NCBI RefSeq assembly: GCF_000147335.1
Contig: NC_014501.1
Coordinates: 62,001 to 126,000, forward strand
Source: Gloeothece verrucosa PCC 7822
GTDB lineage: Bacteria; Cyanobacteriota; Cyanobacteriia; Cyanobacteriales; Microcystaceae
Length of the DNA: 64,000 bases
Direction of reading: 5' to 3'
Each line of letters starts with the position of its first letter. Position 1 is the first letter of the stretch. The translations under genes and the position numbers were made by a program. A model generated the notes under the pieces. That model saw nothing but the letters and a program-made list of their open reading frames with translations. It was not told where the DNA came from and made no database searches. This document shows, piece after piece, positions 25,960-34,586 of the stretch.

Positions 25960-28900
25960 GTGGACTCTGGAATAACCCTTCAACGCCCTAACCCTGAAGG
26001 GTTGGGCTATACGAACAAAGCCCGCCTGCGCGGGCTTAATTTTTTAATTTATAAACCATTTCTTAGTCTTTTAAATAACCTTTGGGAAACTTATAATTTA
26101 TTAGCTTTACCCGATGGGTTTAACTGGAGTCAGTTAAGTAAGCGCTATGTCAAAAAGGTTAAAGCTATCCTTCAAGAAAATAAAGAATTACGAGAGATTT
26201 TTATTTCTAGCCGCTTAGATGAAATAGCCGAGAATACCCAAACTGAGATTAAACCCAATTTTGATTTAATTAAATATCAAGAAACTCTACAAGAAAGGTA
26301 TGGGAATCTTCCTCTAGATAATTTACATCATTCCATTCTAGACCGTAGAATTAAACTTTGGGGAATTTTTATAGCTCAAAATGTGCGAGAATGTCAAGAG
26401 TATTTACCAAAAGTTTATGAAATTCCCAAAGAGTATCAACGCCGCTTAAAAGAAACTGGACAATTAGATAAAGAGTTAACGTTAGAAGAATTAGAAAAAT
26501 TACAAAAAATTTATTCTAGTCAACCCATTCGCTCAGTTTTAGAGGTTATTGAAGACAAAAAATATAAATATGTTGTCATTTTAGGCGATCCAGGTGCAGG
26601 AAAATCAACCTTATTGAAATATTTAGCGATAAAATGGACAGAATTACCGATTAAAGAATTAACGGTTAAACCGATTCCTTTATTAATAGAATTAAGAGAT
26701 TATATCCGCAGTCGAGAAGAAAAAGAATGTCAAACTTTTCTAGAATTTATTCATAAAAGTAGTGGATGGGTAGGACACCTCAATCAGCATGATTTACACG
26801 AAACCCTGAAAAAGGGCAATGCTTTAGTCATGTTTGATGGCTTAGATGAAGTGTTTGATTTAGGACAAAGACAAACTGTCATCAATCAAATTCATGATTT
26901 AACCCAAAATTATCCGAATATTCAGGTTATTGTTACCTCTCGTGTGATTGGATATCAACCCTCTCAGTTGCGAGATGCCGAATTTTATCACTTTATGATT
27001 CAAGATTTGGATGAAAAGCAGATCGATGAATTTCTCGAAAAATGGCACAATTTTACCTGTGATAATGAACGAGATAGACAGCCAAGTCAGGAACGGTTAA
27101 AACAAGCAATTAACAATTTTTCATCTATCGAAGAGTTAGCGGGAAATCCTCTACTGTTAACTATGATGGCCATTTTAAACCGTTCCCAAGAATTACCGAG
27201 AGATAGAGCAGAATTATATAATCAATGTTCGCGGATATTGTTATATCAGTGGGATTTTGGACGAGCATTAGTTGAAGATAAACGCATAGACCCTAAAGTT
27301 ATTGATTATAAAGATAAACAGGCGCTTTGCCGGCAAGTTGCCTATTTTATGCAGTCTAATGAACAAGGTTTGGCCGGGAATTTAATTAGCGGCGATGATT
27401 TAGAAAGGATTTTGCGAGATTATTTGAAAACTCTTGAGATTTCTAATCCGAGAGATATTGCAAAATTGATCATTCATCAGTTGCGGCATCGGAATTTTAT
27501 TTTATGTCTCTTGGGGGCGGATTATTATGCGTTTGTTCATCGAACGTTTTTAGAGTATTTCTGTGCTTCGGAGTTTGTGTGGAGGTTTAAGGAGTCACAG
27601 ACGTTATCTAGAGAGGAGTTAAAAACTGGAGTTTTTGGACAACATTGGCGCGATGAAACTTGGCATGAGGTTTTAAGGTTAATTGCTGGACAAATTGAAC
27701 CGAAGTTTGTGGGGCAAGTGATTGAGTATTTGATGAGTCAGGACGGGGAAGGGGATAAGTTTCTTAATGTATTTTTGGCGGCGGATTGTTTAAATGAGGT
27801 GAGAAATCGGAAGGAAATTCAGGAGATTGAGGATAAGTTATTAGTTCAGATTAAAGAGTTACTGTATTATGACGATATTGACGAAGCTTTAAAACGTGAT
27901 GATGAAGAAAAATTGTCTTTAATTTTAAATATTCGTCGGGAAGCCATGAAATTTATGGCTATTATTTGGCATGATGCTCCTAATACTCTAGCTTACATCA
28001 AAACCCTTGCCCAATCCGATCAACATGAGTTTGTGCGAGGGATAGCAATAGAACAATTAGCCCAACAGTATCGTGATGACCCCGAGATCAAAGAAATCCT
28101 CAAAACCTGTGCCCAATCCGATCAACATGAGGGTGTGCGAGGGATAGCAATAGAACAATTAGCCCAACAGTATCGTGATGACCCCGGTATCCAAGAATTC
28201 CTCAAAACCTGTGCCCAATCTGATCAAGATTCGTGGGTGCGAGGGATAGCAATAGAACAATTAGCCCAACAGTATCGTGATGACCCCGGTATCCAAGAAT
28301 TCCTCAAAACCTGTGCCCAATCTGATCAAGATTCGTGGGTGCGACGGACGGCAATAGAACAATTAGCCCAACAGTATCGTGATGACCCCGGTATCCAAGA
28401 ATTCCTCAAAACCTGTGCCCAATCTGATCAAGATTCGTGGGTGCGACGGACGGCAATAGAACAATTAGCCCAACAGTATCCTGATGACCCCGGTATCCAA
28501 GAATTCCTCAAAACCTTTGCCCAATCCGATCAAGATAAGTTCGTGCGAGGGGAGGCAATAGAACAATTAGCCCAACAGTATCGTGATGACCCCGGTATCC
28601 AAGAATTCCTCAAAACCTTTGCCCAATCCGATCAAGATTCGTGGGTGCGAGGGAAGGCAATAGAACAATTAGCCCAACAGTATCGTGATGACCCCGGTAT
28701 CCAAGAATTCCTCAAAACCTTTGCCCAATCCGATCAAGATTCGTGGGTGCGAGGGAAGGCAATAGAACAATTAGCCCAACAGTATCGTGATGACCCCGGT
28801 ATCCAAGAATTCCTCAAAACCTTTGCCCAATCCGATCAAGATTCGTGGGTGCGACGGACGGCAATAGTACAATTAGCCCAACAGTATCGTGATGACCCCG

Positions 28901-29538
28901 GTATCCAAGAATTCCTCAAAACCTTTGCCCAATCCGATCAAGATTCGTGGGTGCGACGGACGGCAATAGAACAATTAGCCCAACAGTATCCTGATGACCC
29001 CGGTATCCAAGAATTCCTCAAAACCTTTGCCCAATCCGATCAAGATAAGTTCGTGCGAGGGAAGGCAATAGAACAATTAGCCCAACAGTATCCTGATGAC
29101 CCCGACATCAAAGAATTCCTCAAAACCTGTGCCCAATCTGATCAAGATTCGTGGGTGCGACGGACGGCAATAGAACAAATAGCCCAACAGTATCCTGATG
29201 ACCCTGAGAGCAAAGAAATCCTCAAAACCTGTGCCCAATCTGATCAAGATGAGGATGTGCGAGAAACGGCAATAAAACAATTAGCCGCACACTATAAAGA
29301 TGACTCAACCCTATTTGAATTCTTGTCTCAATGCGCCTTAAAAGATCCCTTTCAGCGCCCAGAAAATATGGATACTAATCCCCGTAAAACTGCCTTAGAA
29401 TGCCTTGTCAAATTATTCCCCAACCATTCCCAATTACCAGCATTATTACAAGATAGATTAAATAATGATGCTGATGAGAAGGTGAGAGAGTATGTTAGGT
29501 CAGTTATTAGTGAACAAATGAAGTTGGACAAAATTTAG
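25960..29538 (+). CDS. NACHT NTPase with C-terminal HEAT-like tandem repeats (NLR/STAND type)
   Basis: 1192 aa, apparent GTG start. The first 25 codons lie in a dispersed palindromic repeat, so the native N-terminus may be lost. Residues about 30-200 are a helical N-terminal region (FNWSQLSKRYVKKVKAIL, AQNVRECQEYLPKVYEIPKE). The NACHT domain has Walker A GDPGAGKS (209-216), Walker B ALVMFDGLDEV (about 288-298) and VIVTSR. Residues 684-1125 are 13 units of exactly 34 residues (AQSDQDSWVRGKAIEQLAQQ...). Related bacterial NACHT proteins act in antiphage defence; no effector nuclease domain is evident. No clear ribosome-binding site. Confidence 0.87.
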   Translation: MDSGITLQRPNPEGLGYTNKARLRGLNFLIYKPFLSLLNNLWETYNLLALPDGFNWSQLSKRYVKKVKAILQENKELREIFISSRLDEIAENTQTEIKPNFDLIKYQETLQERYGNLPLDNLHHSILDRRIKLWGIFIAQNVRECQEYLPKVYEIPKEYQRRLKETGQLDKELTLEELEKLQKIYSSQPIRSVLEVIEDKKYKYVVILGDPGAGKSTLLKYLAIKWTELPIKELTVKPIPLLIELRDYIRSREEKECQTFLEFIHKSSGWVGHLNQHDLHETLKKGNALVMFDGLDEVFDLGQRQTVINQIHDLTQNYPNIQVIVTSRVIGYQPSQLRDAEFYHFMIQDLDEKQIDEFLEKWHNFTCDNERDRQPSQERLKQAINNFSSIEELAGNPLLLTMMAILNRSQELPRDRAELYNQCSRILLYQWDFGRALVEDKRIDPKVIDYKDKQALCRQVAYFMQSNEQGLAGNLISGDDLERILRDYLKTLEISNPRDIAKLIIHQLRHRNFILCLLGADYYAFVHRTFLEYFCASEFVWRFKESQTLSREELKTGVFGQHWRDETWHEVLRLIAGQIEPKFVGQVIEYLMSQDGEGDKFLNVFLAADCLNEVRNRKEIQEIEDKLLVQIKELLYYDDIDEALKRDDEEKLSLILNIRREAMKFMAIIWHDAPNTLAYIKTLAQSDQHEFVRGIAIEQLAQQYRDDPEIKEILKTCAQSDQHEGVRGIAIEQLAQQYRDDPGIQEFLKTCAQSDQDSWVRGIAIEQLAQQYRDDPGIQEFLKTCAQSDQDSWVRRTAIEQLAQQYRDDPGIQEFLKTCAQSDQDSWVRRTAIEQLAQQYPDDPGIQEFLKTFAQSDQDKFVRGEAIEQLAQQYRDDPGIQEFLKTFAQSDQDSWVRGKAIEQLAQQYRDDPGIQEFLKTFAQSDQDSWVRGKAIEQLAQQYRDDPGIQEFLKTFAQSDQDSWVRRTAIVQLAQQYRDDPGIQEFLKTFAQSDQDSWVRRTAIEQLAQQYPDDPGIQEFLKTFAQSDQDKFVRGKAIEQLAQQYPDDPDIKEFLKTCAQSDQDSWVRRTAIEQIAQQYPDDPESKEILKTCAQSDQDEDVRETAIKQLAAHYKDDSTLFEFLSQCALKDPFQRPENMDTNPRKTALECLVKLFPNHSQLPALLQDRLNNDADEKVREYVRSVISEQMKLDKI
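25984..26036 (+). repeat. Dispersed palindromic repeat, copy 2, inside the NACHT 5' end
   Basis: CCTAACCCTGAAGGGTTGGG and AGCCCGCCTGCGCGGGCT stem-loops joined by ATACGAACAA. It is the inverted counterpart of 16767-16819. It is translated in frame as about 17 residues (RPNPEGLGYTNKARLRG) if the GTG start is used. Confidence 0.65.
28009..29334 (+). repeat. 13 x 102-bp tandem coding repeats
   Basis: The 102-bp period is exact from 28009 to 29334 with no length change. Central units are nearly identical at DNA level, including synonymous positions (ATCCAAGAATTCCTCAAAAC recurs unchanged). Differences cluster at a few codons: DSW/DKF/HEF/HEG after AQSDQ, GI/RT/GK/GE after VR, R/P after QQY, and C/F at the unit end. 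Units 4-6 and 9-11 share the same variant order, suggesting a block duplication of about five units. Confidence 0.92.
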
Positions 29539-29611
29539 CGATAGAATTAGGTCGTATCCTAGAAACCAAACTCACTGTTATTCAAATCAAAACTCGTTTG
29601 GAGAACTTACA

Positions 29612-29788
29612 ATGACACACAAAAACCTAAATGAACAAGAACTGCAAGAAATTATGGAACTGGCAAAAAAAGCTGAACAACAAGCCAAACAGATGTGTGA
29701 AGTAATTATAACTCATGCCGCTACCTATGAAAAATGGTGTGAAGAAACCAAAAATCCAAAAGTTTCATTACCTTTAAAATCAAACTAA
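29612..29788 (+). CDS. Small 58-aa protein, unknown
   Basis: Begins MTHKNLNEQELQEIMELAKK, a charged helix, followed by CEVIITHAATYEKWCEETKN. The composition is protein-like and the frame closes cleanly 13 nt before the next small ORF. It lies between the NACHT gene and hicB-like gene. An adjacent upstream fragment (LAIELGRILETKLTVIQIKT) in another frame suggests a decayed neighbour. Confidence 0.4.
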   Translation: MTHKNLNEQELQEIMELAKKAEQQAKQMCEVIITHAATYEKWCEETKNPKVSLPLKSN

Positions 29789-29801
29789 AGTCAAGTTAAT
29801 T

Positions 29802-29930
29802 ATGAATAATCATTTTATTATGCCCGATCCGTCTGTTGATGAAAGATTAATTAATAATTTACGTCGTGCCCATCTGGATATAAAAGATGTGGGATTACAA
29901 TTAGAGGAAGTAATTGCTAAATTTGATTAA
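29802..29930 (+). CDS. Small 42-aa protein, unknown
   Basis: MNNHFIMPDPSVDERLINNL begins a 42-residue acidic helical peptide ending EEVIAKFD. It starts 13 nt after the preceding small ORF. It may be the remnant or antitoxin-like component of a small accessory operon with the hicB-like gene. No family recognised. Confidence 0.35.
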   Translation: MNNHFIMPDPSVDERLINNLRRAHLDIKDVGLQLEEVIAKFD

Positions 29931-29971
29931 ACTTTACGCAAACAAAGGTTAGAACGCAACAAAAAATAATC

Positions 29972-30196
29972 ATGAAATCTAATTATACTATCATTATTCA
30001 ATGGTCTGATGAAGATAATTGTTATGTCGTTAGCCTTCCTGAATGGGGTCAATTTTGTCATACTCATGGCGACACCTATCAAGAAGCTTTGACCAATGCT
30101 CAAGAAGTTTTAGACTTATTGATAGAAAGCTCTTTAGAGAATGGTGAACCTTTACCATTACCTAATACTTATTCGACTTCGAGAAATGCGGCTTAA
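29972..30196 (+). CDS. HicB-family antitoxin-like protein
   Basis: 74 aa with the HicB fold pattern: YTIIIQWSDEDNCYVVSLPE, GDTYQEALTNAQEVLDLLI and a final ENGEPLPLP. HicB proteins neutralise the HicA mRNA interferase, and many have a C-terminal DNA-binding domain, which is missing here. No HicA-like gene with GSH motif lies on either side, so this is a solitary antitoxin or a metabolic HicB-like regulator. Confidence 0.82.
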   Translation: MKSNYTIIIQWSDEDNCYVVSLPEWGQFCHTHGDTYQEALTNAQEVLDLLIESSLENGEPLPLPNTYSTSRNAA

Positions 30197-30603
30197 TTAA
30201 AGGGTTATTTTTCAATTTTTCGCCAGAAGTTATCAATTGTGCAAGAAGTATAATATAACACCTTTACCCTTTGCCGCTTATCCTTTTCCCCCCCTCGTTG
30301 CTTAACTTTCTTCACAATCAAAGCAAACTCCCCTAGCCGCCAAATAATATCCTTTTCAGGGTTTATCGCTCTTTTGATGGATATAAAAGTTATATCTCAA
30401 GAGTGAGGCAAATAACCCCCAAAACAAGGCAAAAATTAGATATGACACAAAGCAAAAAGAACGTAACCAAGCTCTCTTAGGTATTTAATCTCTCCAGCTT
30501 AAATTCTTCCTGTATTGAAACTCAGGATCAACAGGCTGAGAAAAACAATGCGTAAGCAGCTTATTTGTGTAATTTAAAGTGATTTTTTAAATGGAGAATA
30601 AAA
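30197..30603. other. Intergenic region with a possible decayed reverse-strand ORF
   Basis: About 400 nt. The reverse strand near 30260-30360 reads INPEKDIIWRLGEFALIVKK before a stop, which looks like a fragment of a lost gene. The 3' part probably holds the promoter of the YflT-type gene, with GGAGAATAAAAATG as ribosome-binding site. Confidence 0.35.
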
Positions 30604-32898
30604 ATGGCTTTGGGTAAACACAGACGTGCGGTGGGTATCTTTCCTACCCGAAACGACGCAGAAGTCGCCCTTCACGAACTGAGAGACTCGGGATTTCCGA
30701 TGGATAGAGTTTCAGTAGTGGTGCGCGATGCAGACAAACATGATGATATTGCTGGAGCCGATGTTAGTGATAACGTTGGCAATAAAGCCGATGATGGAGC
30801 AAAAACCGGAGCTTTAACCGGTGGAGCTTTAGGAGGATTAACCGGTTTACTCGTAGGACTAGGCGCTTTAGCCATTCCCGGAATTGGTCCTGTCATGTTA
30901 GCCGGAGCCACCGCCACCACCATCGCAACGACAATCTCTGGCGGTTTGATCGGTGCTGTAAGCGGCGGAATTATCGGCGCTCTGATAGGTTTAGGTATTC
31001 CCGAAGAAAGAGCGAGAGTTTATAACGAAAGAGTTTCCCGAGGACAATATTTAGTCATTGTCGATGGAAGCGATGACGAAATTGCTAGAGCAGAAGCCAT
31101 ATTAAGAAACCGAGGGATTGAAGAATTTGGCATCTATGATATTCCCGGTGCTGATGTCTCTCCCGAGTATGTTACCCCCGTCGCTTCTACCCCGGTGACT
31201 GGTGTTAGTCCTCTCTCCAATAAACAAGCCATAGGTTATTTTAATCATTATCAGGATGCTCAACGGGCGATCGCCGAACTTAGAGAAGATGGCTTTCCCC
31301 TTAACCAAATTTCTCTAGTGGGTGAACGTTTTGATCGCCGCGAACCCTTCGCTGGCATAGAACTATTAGATCGCTTTAACGGTTCGAGATTAGGATTACC
31401 TGAAGAACGGACTCGCTATTTTAGCGATCGCATCAAACGGGGAGATTATGTGGTGATTGTCAGAGGTACTGAAGCTGAAATCCGCCGCGCGGCAGTCATT
31501 TTCAACAATCACAGAATTCAAGAGTGGCACATTTATGACCCCACTGCGATTAATACCTCTGTTTCCTCAGATTATGTCGCTCCTACCCCGGGAATAGGTC
31601 TTCACCGTCGTGCTGTGGGGATTCTTCCCAACCGTCGAGCCGCAGAAACCGCGCTTGGCGAACTGAGAGATTCCGGTTTTCCGATGGATAGAGTGTCTCT
31701 GATTGCCAAAGACGACCACAAAGGCCCGATCGCGGGGACTAACGTAGGTCATGGTAATAAGGCAGATGAAGGCGCTAAAACCGGTGCAGCTACTGGTGGA
31801 GTCTTAGGCGGTTTAACCGGCTTATTAGTGGGTCTTGGGACTTTAGCGATTCCTGGATTTGGTCCTGTGATCTTAGCGGGAACCGCAGCTACCACCCTGG
31901 CCACCACTCTTGCAGGCGGGGCCATTGGTGCGGCAGCCGGTGGTTTAGGCGGCGCTTTAATCGGTTTAGGGGTTCCTGAAGACCGAGCTAGACATTACAA
32001 CGAACGCATAGCTAGAGGCGGTTATCTGTTGATCGTGGACGGTACTGAAGAAGAAATACGCCGTGCTGAGTCCATTCTCAACCGTTGGGGTGTAGAAGAT
32101 TGGGGAATTTATGATGCGCCTCGTACTCGTGTATCTAATGTCTCTGCTGATAGAGACCCTCTTGCTGTTCATACTCCTTCTCCCCTCCCAACCCCGGCAG
32201 TGGGTACTGGACTAACCGGAGTCGGTGCAGGAGTCGCTGGAGTCGCTCATCACAGACAACGCCGCGCTGTGGGGGTTCTTCCCAACCGTCGAGCCGCAGA
32301 AACCGCGCTTGGTGAACTGAGAGATTCCGGTTTTTCGATGGATAGAGTGTCTCTCATTGCCAAAGACGACCACCAAGGACCTATTGGAGGTACCCAGGTG
32401 GGTCACGGGAATAAGGCAGATGAAGGTGCTAAAACCGGTGCGGCTACTGGTGGAGTCTTAGGCGGCTTAACCGGCTTATTAGTGGGTCTTGGGACTTTAG
32501 CACTTCCTGGCATTGGCCCTGTTCTCTTAGCAGGAACCGCAGCCACCACACTAGCCACCACTCTTGCAGGTGGGGCCATTGGTGCGGCAGCCGGCGGTTT
32601 AGGCGGGGCTTTAATCGGTTTAGGGGTTCCTGAAGACCGAGCTAGACATTACAACGAACGCATAGCTAGAGGCGGTTATCTGTTGATCGTGGACGGTACT
32701 GAAGAAGAAATTCGCCGTGCTGAGTCCATTCTCAACCGTTGGGGTGTAGAAGATTGGGGAATTTATGATGCGCCTGATGCTGATGTGACCCGGAGTCAGG
32801 ATTATCCTACTCGTGCAGTGGAACATCAGGCAGAAGTTCAAACTGTTGACCATGAACCCAAGGTCATCATTGTAGATCATCGCAATGAAGTTCTCTAG
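30604..32898 (+). CDS. Multi-module YflT/general-stress-17M-like protein with glycine zippers
   Basis: 764 aa built from four related modules: about residues 4-180, 205-310 (shorter, without glycine zipper), 330-505 and 548-725. Full modules contain RRAVGIFPTRNDAEVAL, GFPMDRVSVV, a Gly/Ala-rich membrane-inserting hairpin (GALTGGALGGLTGLLVGLGA) and RAEAILRNRGIEEFGIYD. The third and fourth are almost identical at DNA level. Such proteins are stress-induced in Bacillus and cyanobacteria; some are wrongly named histidine kinases. The glycine zippers may anchor it in membrane. A BON lipoprotein follows on the same strand. Confidence 0.8.
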   Translation: MALGKHRRAVGIFPTRNDAEVALHELRDSGFPMDRVSVVVRDADKHDDIAGADVSDNVGNKADDGAKTGALTGGALGGLTGLLVGLGALAIPGIGPVMLAGATATTIATTISGGLIGAVSGGIIGALIGLGIPEERARVYNERVSRGQYLVIVDGSDDEIARAEAILRNRGIEEFGIYDIPGADVSPEYVTPVASTPVTGVSPLSNKQAIGYFNHYQDAQRAIAELREDGFPLNQISLVGERFDRREPFAGIELLDRFNGSRLGLPEERTRYFSDRIKRGDYVVIVRGTEAEIRRAAVIFNNHRIQEWHIYDPTAINTSVSSDYVAPTPGIGLHRRAVGILPNRRAAETALGELRDSGFPMDRVSLIAKDDHKGPIAGTNVGHGNKADEGAKTGAATGGVLGGLTGLLVGLGTLAIPGFGPVILAGTAATTLATTLAGGAIGAAAGGLGGALIGLGVPEDRARHYNERIARGGYLLIVDGTEEEIRRAESILNRWGVEDWGIYDAPRTRVSNVSADRDPLAVHTPSPLPTPAVGTGLTGVGAGVAGVAHHRQRRAVGVLPNRRAAETALGELRDSGFSMDRVSLIAKDDHQGPIGGTQVGHGNKADEGAKTGAATGGVLGGLTGLLVGLGTLALPGIGPVLLAGTAATTLATTLAGGAIGAAAGGLGGALIGLGVPEDRARHYNERIARGGYLLIVDGTEEEIRRAESILNRWGVEDWGIYDAPDADVTRSQDYPTRAVEHQAEVQTVDHEPKVIIVDHRNEVL

Positions 32899-33028
32899 CT
32901 TTGGTTCTGGTCGAGTTTTTTGATCATTGACAAATTTTAGTGGAGTCAGATTTTAAAAAATTCAATAAATACTGCTCCACTAATCAAAAAATTTTATTCC
33001 TTTATTAATTCTATTGGTGAAAAAGAAA

Positions 33029-33532
33029 ATGAAAAAGATTGCTACCGTTTTATTAAGCAGTGTTTTACTGGTCGGTGCTGTTGCTTGTCAAGATGTATCC
33101 AAAACCAGTTCCGATTCTCCAGATTCTCCTCAAGCAAGTCCCTCAGCACCCACACAAGATACTGTTAAAGATAGCCAAGAGGATGCTCAAAGCCAAGTCC
33201 GTCGTGATCAGCTTAATTCTGATATCCGAGCCAATGAACAGCGCAATAATGCTTTTAATGGCAGTGATCAACAAAGATCCGATGATCAAATTGAAACTGA
33301 GGTACGCTCTAAATTAGAAGCGAATATTCCCAAGAGTCAGTTAGCTGTTGAGGCTGAAAAGGGAGTTGTAACCATCAATGGAACGGTTCCAGATCAGCAA
33401 GATATCCAAAAGATTGATCCTTTAGCAATGCAAATTAAAGGAGTTAAGAGCGTTCAAAATAAAGCGACTTATGCCCCTCCTACCAACGATAATCAACAGA
33501 ATAACCAGGGACAAAATCAAAATAAACAGTAA
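33029..33532 (+). CDS. BON-domain lipoprotein
   Basis: 167 aa from ATG at 33029 (GTG at 33017 is an alternative). The signal peptide ends in the lipobox VGAVAC, so the mature Cys is lipidated. A Ser/Pro/Gln-rich linker follows, then a BON domain (about residues 90-150: QIETEVRSKLEANI, GVVTINGTVPD, IKGVKSVQNK) and a Gln/Asn-rich tail. BON domains bind phospholipid or stabilise envelopes under osmotic stress. It probably works with the upstream stress protein. Confidence 0.82.
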   Translation: MKKIATVLLSSVLLVGAVACQDVSKTSSDSPDSPQASPSAPTQDTVKDSQEDAQSQVRRDQLNSDIRANEQRNNAFNGSDQQRSDDQIETEVRSKLEANIPKSQLAVEAEKGVVTINGTVPDQQDIQKIDPLAMQIKGVKSVQNKATYAPPTNDNQQNNQGQNQNKQ

Positions 33533-33586
33533 TTTAAGCTCGTTTTAGCCAAAACCCCAGGCATTTTAAGCGTAAAAAAGTTAACA

Positions 33587-33640
33587 ACGGCTAGTTAAGT
33601 GGTCTATACCCACCCGACTAGCCGTAAGCTCTAGTTTTTT
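33587..33640. terminator. Bidirectional terminator between convergent genes
   Basis: ACGGCTAGT (33587-33595) pairs perfectly with ACTAGCCGT (33617-33625), with an inner GTGG/CCAC pairing, followed by a T-run near 33635-33640. It separates the BON lipoprotein and the reverse-strand prenyl synthase gene. Confidence 0.75.
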
Positions 33641-33643
33641 GAG

Positions 33644-34456
33644 TTAGCGACTCACCTGTTGAACCAAGGCCATGACATCGCTGCGGCTCAATTTATCTTT
33701 TCCGAGGGCCAACACTTCTAAAGTTCCATAAGCTAAGGCTAAAGGAATTTTACAAAAGTCTAAGGCAGGCCCATGAGGAAGAGATTTCGTATAATAATCA
33801 GCTAGTTTTAGGTTACGACGGGCATAAGCGTGTATATCTTCTGCACGCCATCCACTAGGGAAGAAATCAACCCCTCTACGTAAGTCTTCACTGTGATTAC
33901 GGGCAATATTAACGGCTTGTAAACCTCGTCCAAAACCGATGGCATGAGTACGGTTTGTTTGAGTTCCATCATACCAAGCCCAGAGATCGCAAAGTAGTAG
34001 CCCTACTGCACCCGCGACACTAAACGTATAACGATCTAAATCTGATTCTGTGGTAATCTTCCAGTTATTGTCAGCCCAGTAAGCCATACGATCAGCCATA
34101 GCGGCTGTGGCATCCCAAATGCGAGGAGCAATGGTGTCAGGAGCGAGTAATACCCATTCTCCTAGCCGCAAAGTCACTTCCGGAAGTACATCTTGATAGG
34201 AATGTAAACCGACGGAGAATTTATCTACAGTTGAGTTTTCTACGGCTGCCTGTAAATTGAGGCTAATTTGACGTAAAATTCTAGCTTTGGTGAAGTTATC
34301 TAAGGCGCTATGATCTTCGACTTCATCAATGGCACGCATACAAAGGTATGCAGAAGCCACAGCTTCCTGTAGTTGATCGGGTAGACGACTGATAGGTATA
34401 TAAAATGTCCGGCTCGTTTCTTTGAGAACACTTAAAGCATTATCACGAAAATTCAT
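33644..34456 (-). CDS. Squalene/phytoene synthase family protein
   Basis: 270 aa. The first Asp-rich motif is MRAIDEVEDH (squalene-synthase style), followed by YTFSVAGAVGLLLCDLW. The second motif reads VNIARNHSEDLRRGVDFFP, where the first aspartate of the usual DxxED is asparagine. GAGGAG lies eight nt before the ATG. The family joins two prenyl diphosphates head-to-head; product (squalene versus other) cannot be decided. The Asn may be a subfamily feature. No hopanoid genes are nearby. Confidence 0.8.
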   Translation of the reverse strand: MNFRDNALSVLKETSRTFYIPISRLPDQLQEAVASAYLCMRAIDEVEDHSALDNFTKARILRQISLNLQAAVENSTVDKFSVGLHSYQDVLPEVTLRLGEWVLLAPDTIAPRIWDATAAMADRMAYWADNNWKITTESDLDRYTFSVAGAVGLLLCDLWAWYDGTQTNRTHAIGFGRGLQAVNIARNHSEDLRRGVDFFPSGWRAEDIHAYARRNLKLADYYTKSLPHGPALDFCKIPLALAYGTLEVLALGKDKLSRSDVMALVQQVSR

Positions 34457-34586
34457 TCAATTAACTCCTCACGCCACTTTATGCACTAGCATACACTTTA
34501 TATTTGTGAGATCCACTTTGACTATTGTGAAGTTCCTAACGAAAAGATGCTGTCTATTGTATTACGGTTAGCCTAGATTTGAATTC

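Noticed and set aside
28009..29334. Tandem repeats as a CRISPR or minisatellite array
   Set aside because: The 102-bp period keeps the reading frame and encodes HEAT-like units; there are no repeat-spacer boundaries.
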